Source of the DNA: Methanobrevibacter arboriphilus
Lineage (GTDB): Archaea; Methanobacteriota; Methanobacteria; Methanobacteriales; Methanobacteriaceae
Direction: 5' to 3'
NCBI RefSeq assembly: GCF_019669925.1
Contig: NZ_AP019779.1
Coordinates: forward strand, 62,001-126,000
Length of the DNA: 64,000 bases
Shown: positions 35,014 through 45,273 of the stretch, in pieces
Numbering within the stretch: the stretch's first letter is position 1
Layout: each line of letters opens with the position of its first letter
Notes under the pieces: model-generated
The model's input: the letters and a program-made list of their open reading frames with translations, nothing else
The model's database searches: none
What the model was told of the DNA's origin: nothing
Made by a program: the position numbers and the translations under genes

Positions 35014-36936
35014 TTGGAATATTTTGAAAAATTGGAAATAGAAGATGAAGGGAATATTGAAAAGATTGTTCCCGATACTAGTGCTGTTATTGAAGGAGCA
35101 ATTAGTAAAATTATTGATAAAAATAATTTAAATTATCCTGAAATTATTGTTCCTGAGGCTGTTGTAGCTGAACTTGAATATCAAACTAATAAGGGTCAGT
35201 TTATTGGTAAAAAAGGATTGGGTGAGCTAAAAAAGCTTCAAAATCTTGCTGATAATGGTGAAATAGCTATTAGTTTCACTGGTAAAAGACCTAATAATTA
35301 TGAAATTTCTCTTTCTAAAACTGGTGAAATAGATGCAATTATAAGGGATGTTGCAAAGTCTGAATTAGCTACTTTAATCACATCAGATAGAATTCAAAGT
35401 GAGGTAGCTAAAGCTCAAGGAATAAATGTTATTTACGTTGAACAAGTTGATAAATCAAATGAAGAACTAACCCTTTCTAAATATTTTGATGATGATACAA
35501 TGTCAGTTCATCTTAAAGAAAATGTCCCTCCTATGGCTAAAAAGGGAAAGCCAGGAGATATAAATCTTGTCAAACTTGATTCAAAGCCCATTACTTATGA
35601 ATACTTAAATAAACTTGCTGAAGAGATAATTGAAAAAGCTAGACATGATTTTAAAACTTATCTTGAACTTGATGAAGATGGGGCTACAGTTGTTCAATCA
35701 AGAGAATATAGAATTTCAATAGCTAAACCTCCTTTTTCTGAAGGAATGGAGATCACAGCAGTTCGTCCTGTAGCTGAAGTTTCTCTTGAGAATTATAAGC
35801 TTTCTGAAAAATTGATTGATAGACTTAAAAGTACTGCTAATGGTATTCTTATTTCTGGTTCTCCTGGTGCAGGTAAAAGTACATTTGCCCAGGCTGTAGC
35901 TAAATTCTTCTCTGAAGATATGAATAAGATTGTTAAGACTATGGAATCTCCTCGTGATCTTCAAGTTGGTGATGAAATAACTCAATATGCTCCTTTAGAT
36001 GGAGATATGGAAAAAACAGCCGATATTCTTCTTCTTGTAAGGCCTGATTTTACTATTTATGATGAACTTAGAAAGAATCATGATTTTAATATTTTTGCTG
36101 ATATGAGATTAGCTGGTGTTGGAATGATTGGTGTTGTTCATGCTACTCGTCCAATTGATGCTATTCAAAGGATTGCAGCAAGAGTAGAGCTGGGAATTAT
36201 TCCTTCTGTTGTTGATACTACTATTTATATTGAAGATGGTGAGATTAAAGCTGTTTATGAAACTAATCTTACTGTAAAAGTTCCTTCTGGTATGCAAGAA
36301 GCTGATCTTGCAAGACCTGTTATTGAAGTTCGTGATTTTGAAAATGGGGATTTAAAAAATGAGATTTATACCTATGGTGAGCAGACTATTGTTATGGATG
36401 TTGATCTAGTTCAAGAAGATTCAAAGAGTAGTGATTCTAAATCAGCTGTAGATAAGATTGTTGAAAAAGAAGTTATTCGTGCTGTTAAAAAGATAGTTCC
36501 AAAAGCTACTGTTCAAGCTGAACTTGTTTCTAATGATAGAATAAAAGTTTTTGTAAATGAGAAGTTTATTCCAAAAATAATTGGTAAAAAAGGAAAAAGA
36601 ATCGATGATCTTGAAAGAAAAGTAGGAATTAGCATTGGTGTTGAACCTATTGAATCTTTAAAAGATTATGATGATAAAAGCGATACTAAAACTAAATCTA
36701 AAAAGTCTGGTGAAGAATTTGAAATTCCTTATGAAGTATCTAGAAAACATTTAAATCTTGATATGGGTTATGAGAATATTGGTGAGGAGTTTGATGTTTC
36801 TATTAATGGAGAATATCTTTTCACAGCTACTGTTGGTAAAAAAGGTCTTGTTAGATTGAAACAGGGTCTTGAAATTACTGAAATACTTTTAGATGCTATT
36901 GATATGGATGTTCCTATTATAGCAACTTTTAGATAA
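35014..36936 (+). CDS. PIN-domain/KH-domain P-loop ATPase
   Basis: 640 residues, start TTG 35014 after AGGGG. A PIN nuclease-like domain occupies about residues 18-155, with acidic residues in IVPDTSAVIEGAI, GEIDAIIRD and LITSDRIQSEVA. The ATPase domain follows with Walker A ISGSPGAGKSTFAQAV and a PilT-like FNIFADMRLAGVGMIGVVHA. A KH domain at about 520-560 contains IIGKKGKRIDDLERK. This order (PIN, PilT-type ATPase, KH) is a conserved euryarchaeal architecture, presumed to act on RNA. Cellular role unproven. Confidence 0.85.
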   Translation: MEYFEKLEIEDEGNIEKIVPDTSAVIEGAISKIIDKNNLNYPEIIVPEAVVAELEYQTNKGQFIGKKGLGELKKLQNLADNGEIAISFTGKRPNNYEISLSKTGEIDAIIRDVAKSELATLITSDRIQSEVAKAQGINVIYVEQVDKSNEELTLSKYFDDDTMSVHLKENVPPMAKKGKPGDINLVKLDSKPITYEYLNKLAEEIIEKARHDFKTYLELDEDGATVVQSREYRISIAKPPFSEGMEITAVRPVAEVSLENYKLSEKLIDRLKSTANGILISGSPGAGKSTFAQAVAKFFSEDMNKIVKTMESPRDLQVGDEITQYAPLDGDMEKTADILLLVRPDFTIYDELRKNHDFNIFADMRLAGVGMIGVVHATRPIDAIQRIAARVELGIIPSVVDTTIYIEDGEIKAVYETNLTVKVPSGMQEADLARPVIEVRDFENGDLKNEIYTYGEQTIVMDVDLVQEDSKSSDSKSAVDKIVEKEVIRAVKKIVPKATVQAELVSNDRIKVFVNEKFIPKIIGKKGKRIDDLERKVGISIGVEPIESLKDYDDKSDTKTKSKKSGEEFEIPYEVSRKHLNLDMGYENIGEEFDVSINGEYLFTATVGKKGLVRLKQGLEITEILLDAIDMDVPIIATFR

Positions 36937-37122
36937 TTATTTTTAGATAATAGATAAGTATCTTTAGATAATTATATATTGTAATTTTTTATTAGTTTTT
37001 TATTAACTTTTTAAATTTTTTATTAATCATTTATTGGATAATTATTTGTTTGGATAATTGTTTTTATATTATTCTAAACTTTGATTATAAAATAATTCAT
37101 TATATTTTATATTAATTATTCA

Positions 37123-38727
37123 TTATATTTTTCTCTTTTTTAAATAACCTAAACCAAATATCCCTGCTATTATAATAAGAATTAAATAAGGAAGTATAGA
37201 ATTTTCTCCCATAGCTTTTGCAATTTGATTAGATATTACTTCGTATGCTTTACTTAATAATGGTTTTCCACTATCTCCAACTGAATACTGGTTAGTGGTT
37301 GTATTTGTTTTTTTAGGGTTATTAGTATTGTTTTGTGTTTTAGCATTGTTAGTTCCATTTTGAATGGAGGCATTATTTAAGTTACCATTTGAACCAGAAC
37401 CAGTATTAATATTATTAGAACCTGTATTCTGAGGCTTTGATGGAGGTTTTGATGGTGTTCCTGTTTTTTTAGCAGAATATATTCTTTGATCAGCACCAAT
37501 AACATAGCCTGTTTGTTTTTTACCATCAAACAGATGTACTTCACCAGAGGCAGATAGTTTTGCTGTTAAAATAGAAGCAAGTATTCTTGGGCATATATGG
37601 TTTCCACTATCTCCAAAATAATTAGCTCCAACACTTACTTCATCAAATTGTGGCTTATTTTTAATACCAAAATTTTCATTATTTAAAATAGAATTATATT
37701 CTATAGTAAAACTTGAAGAAGGATCATAATTATCTCCTATTACAATTCCATTTCCTGTTTCAAACATATCTACGTCTGTATCAGCTGTTTGTTTTTGCTC
37801 TTTAATAAGGTTAAATTTTATTATATCATTAACTGATTTACCATTTAACTGAATTCCATTAGCATTTTTTGAAATAGTATTATTTACAATATAACTTTTT
37901 TCAGTTCTATCATTAAGATTTATTCCGTTTCTTTTATTATTATTGATTAAATTATCAGTTATATTAGCTAATTTTGTGTTTGATAGAAATATTCCATCAT
38001 AATTATTTTCAATTTTATTCTTAATTATTTTTGTATTGTTTGAAAGTATTAATTCAATTCCGTGCTTTAGATTATTGAATATTGAGCTATTAAAAATTGA
38101 AACATATAAAGATTTATATATTAATATTCCTGAATCATTATTATTTTTTATATTACTTGATGTAATGTTGATATTTTTGGAATTTATAATATTTATTCCA
38201 TAACTTTTTGAATTAGATATATTATTATTGTTTATTTTAGAATCTTTACTATTATTGAATAGTACTCCTCCTTTCTGACCTCCACTAATGATATTTGAGT
38301 TCATAGTCAGTGATGAGGAATTAACTATTACAGCATAATCAGAGTTACTAATTATATTAAATCCTATTAATTGGCTACCTAAAGCACTTTTTGTAAAATA
38401 AAACCCAAAAGTATTATCTCCAATGTTTGCATTTCCATTATTTCCTTTTGAATTATTTGTGATGATTGTAGTTCCATTTCCTTTCAAAGTTAATTTTTTG
38501 TTTATTATTAATGATATTTCATTGTAAGTTGAATTTTTAAATTGAATTATATCTCCAGATTTTGCTGAATCAATCAAGCTTTGTATTTCTTGATTTGTTG
38601 CATTATGCTCGATTTTTATAGTTGCAGAGTAATTAGGAGAGATAAAAACAAAAATAGAAATTATAAATAAAATCGATAAGCATAGATATTTAATTCTATT
38701 TTTTTTTATTTTTTTAAATTTATCCAT
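37123..38727 (-). CDS. Surface protein with parallel beta-helix repeats and C-terminal membrane anchor
   Basis: 534 residues. A signal peptide or anchor lies at about residues 13-34. Right-handed beta-helix coils with NNNISNSKSYGINI-type repeats extend from about 110 to 345. A Gly/Asn/Pro linker (KPPSKPQNTGSNN and on) leads to a C-terminal helix LPYLILIIIAGIFGLGYLKK, ending in basic residues. So the beta-helix is displayed outside and tethered at the C-terminus. Ligand or enzyme activity (some beta-helices are lyases) is unknown. It is divergent from the adhesin at 39572, with an 844-bp gap between. Confidence 0.85.
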   Translation of the reverse strand: MDKFKKIKKNRIKYLCLSILFIISIFVFISPNYSATIKIEHNATNQEIQSLIDSAKSGDIIQFKNSTYNEISLIINKKLTLKGNGTTIITNNSKGNNGNANIGDNTFGFYFTKSALGSQLIGFNIISNSDYAVIVNSSSLTMNSNIISGGQKGGVLFNNSKDSKINNNNISNSKSYGINIINSKNINITSSNIKNNNDSGILIYKSLYVSIFNSSIFNNLKHGIELILSNNTKIIKNKIENNYDGIFLSNTKLANITDNLINNNKRNGINLNDRTEKSYIVNNTISKNANGIQLNGKSVNDIIKFNLIKEQKQTADTDVDMFETGNGIVIGDNYDPSSSFTIEYNSILNNENFGIKNKPQFDEVSVGANYFGDSGNHICPRILASILTAKLSASGEVHLFDGKKQTGYVIGADQRIYSAKKTGTPSKPPSKPQNTGSNNINTGSGSNGNLNNASIQNGTNNAKTQNNTNNPKKTNTTTNQYSVGDSGKPLLSKAYEVISNQIAKAMGENSILPYLILIIIAGIFGLGYLKKRKI

Positions 38728-39571
38728 TTAAACAGTCCAATTTCTATTATTTTAAATTTTAACTATTTTAAATTAAAATAATGAAATATTTATTTAATTT
38801 TCATTATACTAATTTCTTATAAACATAAAAATTCAATTTAATCTAATATATTGATTTTTATTTTATCAAAAAGAATAATTATTTTTTAATATATTTCTAC
38901 ATATCGTTTAATTTATATTAACATATATCATTTAATATCTCTTATTTTAATATTTTAAGCTGTTTTATTCTTTTTTTACTACTTTAAATTATTATTTTAA
39001 TTCTTTTGTATCTTTTAAATATTATTAGATTGTAATTTATATAATCATTTATTTTTTAGCTTTAATTGTAATTATTTATATTATATAATTAAAAGATTAC
39101 TTTTATTTAAAATATATTGTAATAGTAATATTTAAATATAATGTATGCCAAATCGATTATTATATAATTACATAACGATATTTGTATAATTTGTTTATAT
39201 TAATATTATAATTGATGAAATTTATTCAGAATTAATTATTAAAACTATTAATGTAGATAAATCTAGTATATATGGCTATAAATTATATAAATAAATTATA
39301 TATAAATATGATATGGAATACAGTTCATATTTTATTATATATTTATTATTTTATATTGTTTGAAAATTTTTAGTATTTATAATACTCAACATAACTATAG
39401 TTATATATTCTATTTATATCAGATTTATCTTATATCAAATATATCATATATCAAATATATCAGATTTATCTTATATGAAATTTATATAATATTGAATTTA
39501 TCTAATATCAAATAGTTTATTTAAGTCTATTTAATTAAATAGTTTATTTTATATTCATATTCATTAATTAT
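38728..39571. other. 844-bp divergent gap between two surface-protein genes
   Basis: AT-rich, no gene seen. Short repeats such as TATCAAATATATCA (39420-39460) and AATTTATC words recur before the second gene. Long upstream regions like this are common for adhesin-like genes here, and may hold their regulation. Confidence 0.4.
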
Positions 39572-41395
39572 ATGTCATTGTATGCATTATTGTTTTGTAG
39601 TTATAAAAATACAATTTATATTTATTATAATATTAAGGATGTGGATAATATTAAATTAAAGGGTAAAGATGAGTCTAATAAAAGCATAGCTTTTATATTT
39701 TTTGTCTTATTAGTTATTGGTGGAATAGCTTTAAGCATTAATACTTCTTCTGCTGCAACTATTTATGATGTAAATTCTACTAATTCAAATAATGAGATAC
39801 AAAATATTATAAATGGAATGTCAGATGGAGATACTTTGTTTTTTAACGATGGAGTATTTGAAAATATAGGCTTAATTATTAATAAGACTATAAACATAAC
39901 TGCTAGTTCAAACGCTCTTATAAAGGCCATAGTTGATACTTCAACATTGGACACAGATGATATTTCTAAATATGCTATTGATAGAGCAGCAGCATTTTAT
40001 TTTGTAAATGGGTCTAATAATAGTGATATTCACGGTTTAAACATTACTAGTATGCCTGGATTTGACTATTTAAATAATTCTTCTGCAACTTCAAAAAATG
40101 CATTAATTTATGCATTACGTAATACTGATAATATAAGTATTCATGATAATACTCTTAATAACTCTGCATGGGGTGTATTTTTAGCAATGAGTACTGGTGC
40201 AACTACAATGTCTGTTTATAATAATGTTGTTACTAATATGGCAGATACAGGTATAATCAATTTTGGTTCTGGTTCAGCTATAATTAATAATAATACAATA
40301 TCTAATGTTGGAAGGCATGGAATAGATGTAAGGCATGGAAGTAGTTCAAATACAATAGTTTCTAATAATACAATAACCAATGCAAGTGAAGGTATCTACA
40401 CTATGCATTCTGGTGGACATATATTTGCAAATAACACAATAATTAATACTACTTTAAGTGCTATTACTGTTTATGGAGCATATGATATTTTAATTCAAAA
40501 TAATACTATGAAAAATGGAATCATTGGTATTTTATTAGCTAGTAGCTACCGTAATATAACTTTAACTGATAATAATTTCACTTACACTTCAAAATCAACC
40601 TCTCCTAACTTTGGATATAATTTAGTAACTGCAAATACTGCAACTTCTAATTCTAATGTTGATGGAACTTATTCTGATAGTTCTCAAACTCCTGCAAAAA
40701 TTTCTATAAATTCTTCTTATGAAAAAACTTCTATAACAAATGGACAGACTGTAAAATACACTGTTAAAGTATCTAATACAGGAAATGCTTCTGGAAGTAA
40801 TATAACCATCTCCAATATTTTACCTAGTGGAGTAAGTGCGAATTCTGTAATTGTAACTAAAGGTAACTTTTCTAATGGTGTATGGACTATTGATTCATTA
40901 TCTAATGATAATGATGCTATTTTAGTTTTCTATGCAAAACCTTCAAAATCTGGAACTTTTGCTAATACAATTAGTGCAACCTATAATGATAACTTGAATA
41001 AAGGTAACAATTGGGTTGATCTTAATGGAACTAAAACTACATTAACTGTAGATAAGGATATTAAAGTATCTAGTAGTAATGCATTTAGTGCAAGTAAAGT
41101 AAAGAGAAATAAATATTTCTATATAACAACCACAATTAAAAACACTGGATTAGATAACTCCAGTACATTCAATAGTAAAATAGCAACCACCAAAGGATTA
41201 AAAGTAGCAGCAGTAAGTAAAAGTAGCTATGCATCATACAACAAAAAAAGCCAAACATGGACAGTCAAAAAAGTTCCTGTTAAAAAAACAATAACCCTAA
41301 AAATGAAAGTCAAAGCAACAAAAACCGGAACACAAAAAGTAAAAGTAACAACAAACGGCAAATCACAAACCAAATCTGTAAAAGTTGTCAAATAA
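39572..41395 (+). CDS. Adhesin-like protein: beta-helix plus DUF11/CARDB-like domains
   Basis: 607 residues. A hydrophobic signal (IAFIFFVLLVIGGIALSI) starts only at residue 39, so the true start may be later, for example GTG 39640; the ATG at 39572 lacks a ribosome site. Beta-helix coils run from about 60 to 365 (HDNTLNNSAWGVFLAM type). A DUF11-like domain, KISINSSYEKTSITNGQTVK, spans about 370-490. A basic C-terminal domain spans 490-607 and ends in TKTGTQKVKVTTNGK. There is no membrane anchor. Codon usage is uniform, and no cassette-like patch is seen in it. Confidence 0.85.
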   Translation: MSLYALLFCSYKNTIYIYYNIKDVDNIKLKGKDESNKSIAFIFFVLLVIGGIALSINTSSAATIYDVNSTNSNNEIQNIINGMSDGDTLFFNDGVFENIGLIINKTINITASSNALIKAIVDTSTLDTDDISKYAIDRAAAFYFVNGSNNSDIHGLNITSMPGFDYLNNSSATSKNALIYALRNTDNISIHDNTLNNSAWGVFLAMSTGATTMSVYNNVVTNMADTGIINFGSGSAIINNNTISNVGRHGIDVRHGSSSNTIVSNNTITNASEGIYTMHSGGHIFANNTIINTTLSAITVYGAYDILIQNNTMKNGIIGILLASSYRNITLTDNNFTYTSKSTSPNFGYNLVTANTATSNSNVDGTYSDSSQTPAKISINSSYEKTSITNGQTVKYTVKVSNTGNASGSNITISNILPSGVSANSVIVTKGNFSNGVWTIDSLSNDNDAILVFYAKPSKSGTFANTISATYNDNLNKGNNWVDLNGTKTTLTVDKDIKVSSSNAFSASKVKRNKYFYITTTIKNTGLDNSSTFNSKIATTKGLKVAAVSKSSYASYNKKSQTWTVKKVPVKKTITLKMKVKATKTGTQKVKVTTNGKSQTKSVKVVK

Positions 41396-42106
41396 TAATA
41401 TTAGAATACTAATATTATATATGTATGGAATATATTGAAAAATAAATTTGAAGATAAATAGGAGATATGTATTAAATTATATTTAAATGATTTTTTACTA
41501 TCTTTTATTTATTACATATTCTATTTATTACTATTTTCTGCTTGTTATTGATATTACATTTATTATTATTTTATAATTATTATATTATGATTATTATTAT
41601 ATACTATTTGATGAATATTAAATCATATTTTATATAATTTTATATAATTTTATATAATTTTATATAATTCTATATAATTCTATATATTTTATATCATATT
41701 TTTATTTTCATTTTTAATGGTAATACTGTTTATTATCGATTATTATTTCTTTTAAATTTATATTTATTCAATTTATTATAATATAACTAAAATTGAAATA
41801 TTATAAGAATTTTTAAAGTTTTTTAATCCAAATAAATTTTTTTAATTATAAATTAATAATTTAAATCAAGTTAATTTTTTAAAAAATAATGTCGTCATGA
41901 TAACATTTATATTTATGGATTGTATAAATAAGAATATTGTAGAAATTAATCTGTATATGAATTAATTTTTATGAGAATTAAGATTTTAAGAATAAGAATC
42001 TTATAAGAATTTTGATTATTATTGAAATTATTAGATTAAATTATATCTGATTAGAACATATATGACTAAAATATATCTAATTAAGAACTTAATTATAGGT
42101 AAAAAT
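41396..42106. repeat. Non-coding gap with a 10-bp tandem repeat
   Basis: TATATAATTT is repeated about six times at 41631-41690, the last copies with C for T. The rest of the 711-bp gap is AT-rich and carries the promoter of the downstream transport group. ATAGGTAAAAAT before 42107 is the ribosome site. Nothing else is seen. Confidence 0.6.
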
Positions 42107-42817
42107 ATGAATCCAATGGATATTTTATGGCAAGCAGGTGTAATAGCAGCAATCATAGTCTTTGGTGTTAAAATTGGTTTAGGTTCGTCTATGGCTAACC
42201 TTTCAAAGAAAGCGATATTGTTGCTTATATCTATTTATGGTGTTGGTATCTATATCACTACTCAAATTGCATCGATTTATTCAAGTCAATTTACAAACTT
42301 TGTTATATCATATAATACTCCTATATTTATAGTCATGTCTATAATAATGATTTTAGCTGGTTTAACAACTATAAGGGAATGGAAAGTTCATAGATGTAAT
42401 ACTTCAACAACATCTGCCCTTGCTGTAATTGCACCATCTCCTTGTTGTTTCTTATCTATCACTATAACTGCTATATTTGTTGCCCCTATAATGGGATTGT
42501 CTATTGGTGAATTAAGTCCTATAATAGCTGTAATTTTAGCATTGGTAATTATATTATCATATTTCTTTGCAAATATAATTGTTAAATTGATTAAAAAACC
42601 TTATCCAATTATTCTTGGAAATTTCATGCTTTTTTTAGGAATTTATTTTTTGCTTGCTGCATTATTGCTTCCAAACTTAATCGATGGATTCAAAAAAATC
42701 ATGAAGCCTATTAGTTTAGTTGATGCAAACCTTATAGTATACTTAATTCCTGTAATAATAATATTAATGATTATTGGAGTGTTTTTCTCTAAAAAAAATA
42801 GTTTCTTGAATAATTGA
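42107..42817 (+). CDS. DUF2162-type predicted membrane transporter
   Basis: 236 residues from ATG 42107 (AGGT eight bases upstream); a more distant ATG at 42062 would add a poorly placed leader. Six or seven hydrophobic helices are present. The loop HRCNTSTTSALAVIAPSPCC, with paired Cys and Pro, is conserved in this methanogen family. It is followed by a MotA/TolQ-type proton channel gene and a DUF2149 gene, an order I know from other methanogens. Together they may form a proton-driven transport or envelope complex. Substrate unknown. Confidence 0.75.
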   Translation: MNPMDILWQAGVIAAIIVFGVKIGLGSSMANLSKKAILLLISIYGVGIYITTQIASIYSSQFTNFVISYNTPIFIVMSIIMILAGLTTIREWKVHRCNTSTTSALAVIAPSPCCFLSITITAIFVAPIMGLSIGELSPIIAVILALVIILSYFFANIIVKLIKKPYPIILGNFMLFLGIYFLLAALLLPNLIDGFKKIMKPISLVDANLIVYLIPVIIILMIIGVFFSKKNSFLNN

Positions 42818-43052
42818 TATTCTAAATAATTTATGATTTAAAATAAGTATATATTATTGATTATATCTTGTTAATAATGTCTTGTTGGTTATATCTTGTT
42901 AATAATGTCTTGTTGGTTATATCTTGTTGTTTACGTTCTATTGATTATATTTTATTAGTTGTCTGTAGTTGATTATTCTCTAAATATAAATTTAAATATA
43001 AATTTAAAACTAAAAATATGTTTTTGGTGTTTTTAAATTATTAGGTGGTTAA
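42818..43052. repeat. 28-bp tandem repeat between the transporter and MotA/TolQ genes
   Basis: TTATATCTTGTTAATAATGT followed by CTTGTTGG occurs at 42861-42888 and 42889-42916, with a third partial copy. TTAGGTGGTTAA before 43053 is the ribosome site of the next gene. Confidence 0.6.
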
Positions 43053-43709
43053 ATGGTTTTAAGTATTCCTGGAAGTGGGATTTTAACTTCAACTTTAAAT
43101 GTGATTTCTCAAAGTTTGCTGATTCCTGTTATTATTCTATTGTTAATATTTGTTGTTTATGCAGTTATTACCATTGGTAGTCTTATTTCTGAATATAGTT
43201 CTAGAAAGAAGGTTCCAGTTTCAGTTATGAAAAATTTAATTCATGATATTTCTTTAGCTGAAAATGCTGAAATTGCCAAAAGTGCTATTAGTTCTTCAGA
43301 AATTCCTGAGAAGCAAAAAGAAGATTTATTGGATTTAATATCTTCTGAAGATTTATCTAAAGAATCTCGTGAAGCTTTAGCTAGGAAATTAATTGAGAAT
43401 GAAGAGAATTTAATCGATAAAATTCTTGAAAAAACTGATATTATGGCTCGTATTGGTCCAACTTTAGGTTTGATGGGAACTTTAATTCCTATGGGTCCAG
43501 GACTTGCAGCCTTAGGTAGTGGTGATGTTACTGGCCTTGCTAATGCAATTATTGTTGCTTTTGACACAACTGTTGTTGGTATTGGTGCAGGTGCAGTAGG
43601 TTATCTTGTATCTAAAATAAGAAAAAGATGGTATGATGATTACTTATCTAATTTAGATGCACTTTCAGATGCAGTACTTGATTTTATGAAAAAAAATTAT
43701 CAAAATTAA
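43053..43709 (+). CDS. MotA/TolQ/ExbB-family proton channel
   Basis: 218 residues. Helix one lies at about residues 15-45 (IPVILLLIFVVYAVITIG). The cytoplasmic loop is helical. The second and third helices contain the family core ARIGPTLGLMGTLIPMGPGL and IIVAFDTTVVGIGAGAVGYL. ExbB/TolQ proteins form a pentamer that uses proton flow to move a partner protein. The partner is probably the DUF2149 protein encoded next, which has the one-helix layout of ExbD/TolR. Confidence 0.88.
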   Translation: MVLSIPGSGILTSTLNVISQSLLIPVIILLLIFVVYAVITIGSLISEYSSRKKVPVSVMKNLIHDISLAENAEIAKSAISSSEIPEKQKEDLLDLISSEDLSKESREALARKLIENEENLIDKILEKTDIMARIGPTLGLMGTLIPMGPGLAALGSGDVTGLANAIIVAFDTTVVGIGAGAVGYLVSKIRKRWYDDYLSNLDALSDAVLDFMKKNYQN

Positions 43710-43762
43710 TATTTTCAATAGATTATGAGTTATTTATTATATAAAAGTTATTCGTGATTTTT

Positions 43763-44098
43763 ATGGTTAGATCCAAAAGAAATAGGAGGTCTTCAAGAAC
43801 TGAAGAGGATCCAATGGCAGGTACAACTAATCTTGTTGATGCAATGCTTGTGATATCTGTAGGTTTATTAGTTTTTCTTGTAATGTCATGGAATATGCAA
43901 TCTGTTGTTTTTAATGCTGATATGACTCCTGAAGAAAAAGAATCAACTATGGAGAAAATAAAAAGTGTTTCTGAAGTAAAACAAGGGAAAGAAATAGATG
44001 ATGATATAAACTCATCTAATAGCTCTGGTGAAGGATATGTGGAAATGGGTAAAGTTTACAAAGATCCAAACACGGGAAAATTAATAATGGTCGAGTAA
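43763..44098 (+). CDS. DUF2149 protein, ExbD/TolR-like partner
   Basis: 111 residues from ATG 43763; GTGAT just upstream is its ribosome site. A basic N-terminus (VRSKRNRRSSRTEED) precedes one helix at about residues 22-45 (NLVDAMLVISVGLLVFLVM). That helix has the Asp (LVDAM) expected for a proton-carrying residue as in ExbD. The outer part is acidic and ends in VYKDPNTGKLIMVE. Gene order after a TolQ-like gene supports the ExbD analogy; direct homology is not certain. Confidence 0.75.
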   Translation: MVRSKRNRRSSRTEEDPMAGTTNLVDAMLVISVGLLVFLVMSWNMQSVVFNADMTPEEKESTMEKIKSVSEVKQGKEIDDDINSSNSSGEGYVEMGKVYKDPNTGKLIMVE

Positions 44099-44304
44099 TA
44101 TGAAACTATTTTTTAAGTATTTTAAGATTTTTATATAATTTTTTATATAATCTTTTTGATACTTATAGTTTTAATTTTATATTTCTAATAATATATTTCT
44201 ATTATTATATTTTTAATATTTATCTTTTAATATCATATTTCTAATACTATATTTCTAATATTATATTTTTGATATTTCTTTTAAACAAATATGGAGGCAA
44301 TATA

Positions 44305-44865
44305 ATGAATAATACTTTTGATGAACAATTAGAAAAAGCTAAAAATTTTCATGGAGAAATATGTGGTGGAGTTTTAACAGGAACTAAAATGGCAATTTAT
44401 GCAATTGAAAAGCTTAATCTCAAATTTAATGAAAAAAATCCTGAATTAATAGCTATTGTTGAAATTGATCGTTGTGTTTATGATGCGGTTCAAGCTATTA
44501 CACAAGGTTCAACTGGAACTAAATCTGTTAAACTAATAGACTATGGAAAATTTGCAGTTACTTTTTATAATAAGGAAACTGACGAAGCTATTAGATTAAC
44601 TGATGTTGATGCAAGTTCAAGTGTTAATACTGGTGAAACTATAGATGAAAGAATTGAAAGGTATAAAAACACACCTACTAATGAATTATTTAAAATTGAA
44701 GATGTTAAAGTCTTTTTTGATGAAAATAATTTGCCTGGTATGCCAACAATTAAAAAAAGATGTTCTATTTGTGATGAAGTTGTTTTAGATAATAAAAATT
44801 CATTAGTTAATGGTAAACCGATCTGTAAGTCTTGTTTTAAAGGCTCTTATTATGAAATAATCTAA
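44305..44865 (+). CDS. FmdE-family protein with C-terminal zinc ribbon
   Basis: 186 residues from ATG 44305 after GGAGG. The FmdE core is AKNFHGEICGGVLTGTKMAI, then IVEIDRCVYDAVQAITQGST and KLIDYGKFAVTFYN. The tail has four Cys in CSICDEVV and CKSCF, a treble-clef or ribbon zinc site. FmdE was first found co-purifying with molybdenum formylmethanofuran dehydrogenase. Members are now seen near many transport genes, so its exact job is open. It lies 200 bp after the DUF2149 gene. Confidence 0.88.
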   Translation: MNNTFDEQLEKAKNFHGEICGGVLTGTKMAIYAIEKLNLKFNEKNPELIAIVEIDRCVYDAVQAITQGSTGTKSVKLIDYGKFAVTFYNKETDEAIRLTDVDASSSVNTGETIDERIERYKNTPTNELFKIEDVKVFFDENNLPGMPTIKKRCSICDEVVLDNKNSLVNGKPICKSCFKGSYYEII

Positions 44866-45273
44866 ACATTAATTATTATTAAACATTAATTATCGTGTTT
44901 TTTCCTATTTTTTAGTAGCTATTCTTTTTAGCTACTATTATTAGTTATTATTAGCTATTATTAGCTATTATTAGCTATTATTAGCTATTATTAGCTATTA
45001 TTAGCTATTATAATGTCTATTTTTATTTAGTTACTATTTATTGATATTTATTATTTTATTCTTTTTTATTAACAATTATTCTGATATTTCTATATATTAA
45101 CATTATTAAAATAAGATATCTTTAAAGTCAAATTACAAATAATAAATTATATTAATCTTTTAAACATTATTATAATTAGAGTATATTTAAATTATATTAT
45201 GATATATTTTAAATAAAATTATATATAAAATCTGATAAATAGCAAGTAGAATTAGAATAATTTATGTGATAAA
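44866..45273. repeat. Gap with six perfect 10-bp tandem repeats
   Basis: TTAGCTATTA is repeated six times perfectly at 44951-45010, preceded by one copy with a single change (44941-44950). The remainder is AT-rich without genes. The repeat is a likely length-variable locus. Confidence 0.8.

Noticed and set aside
39572-41395. A second cassette acceptor in this adhesin
   Set aside because: Codon usage is uniform through its beta-helix and I found no match to the array cores.
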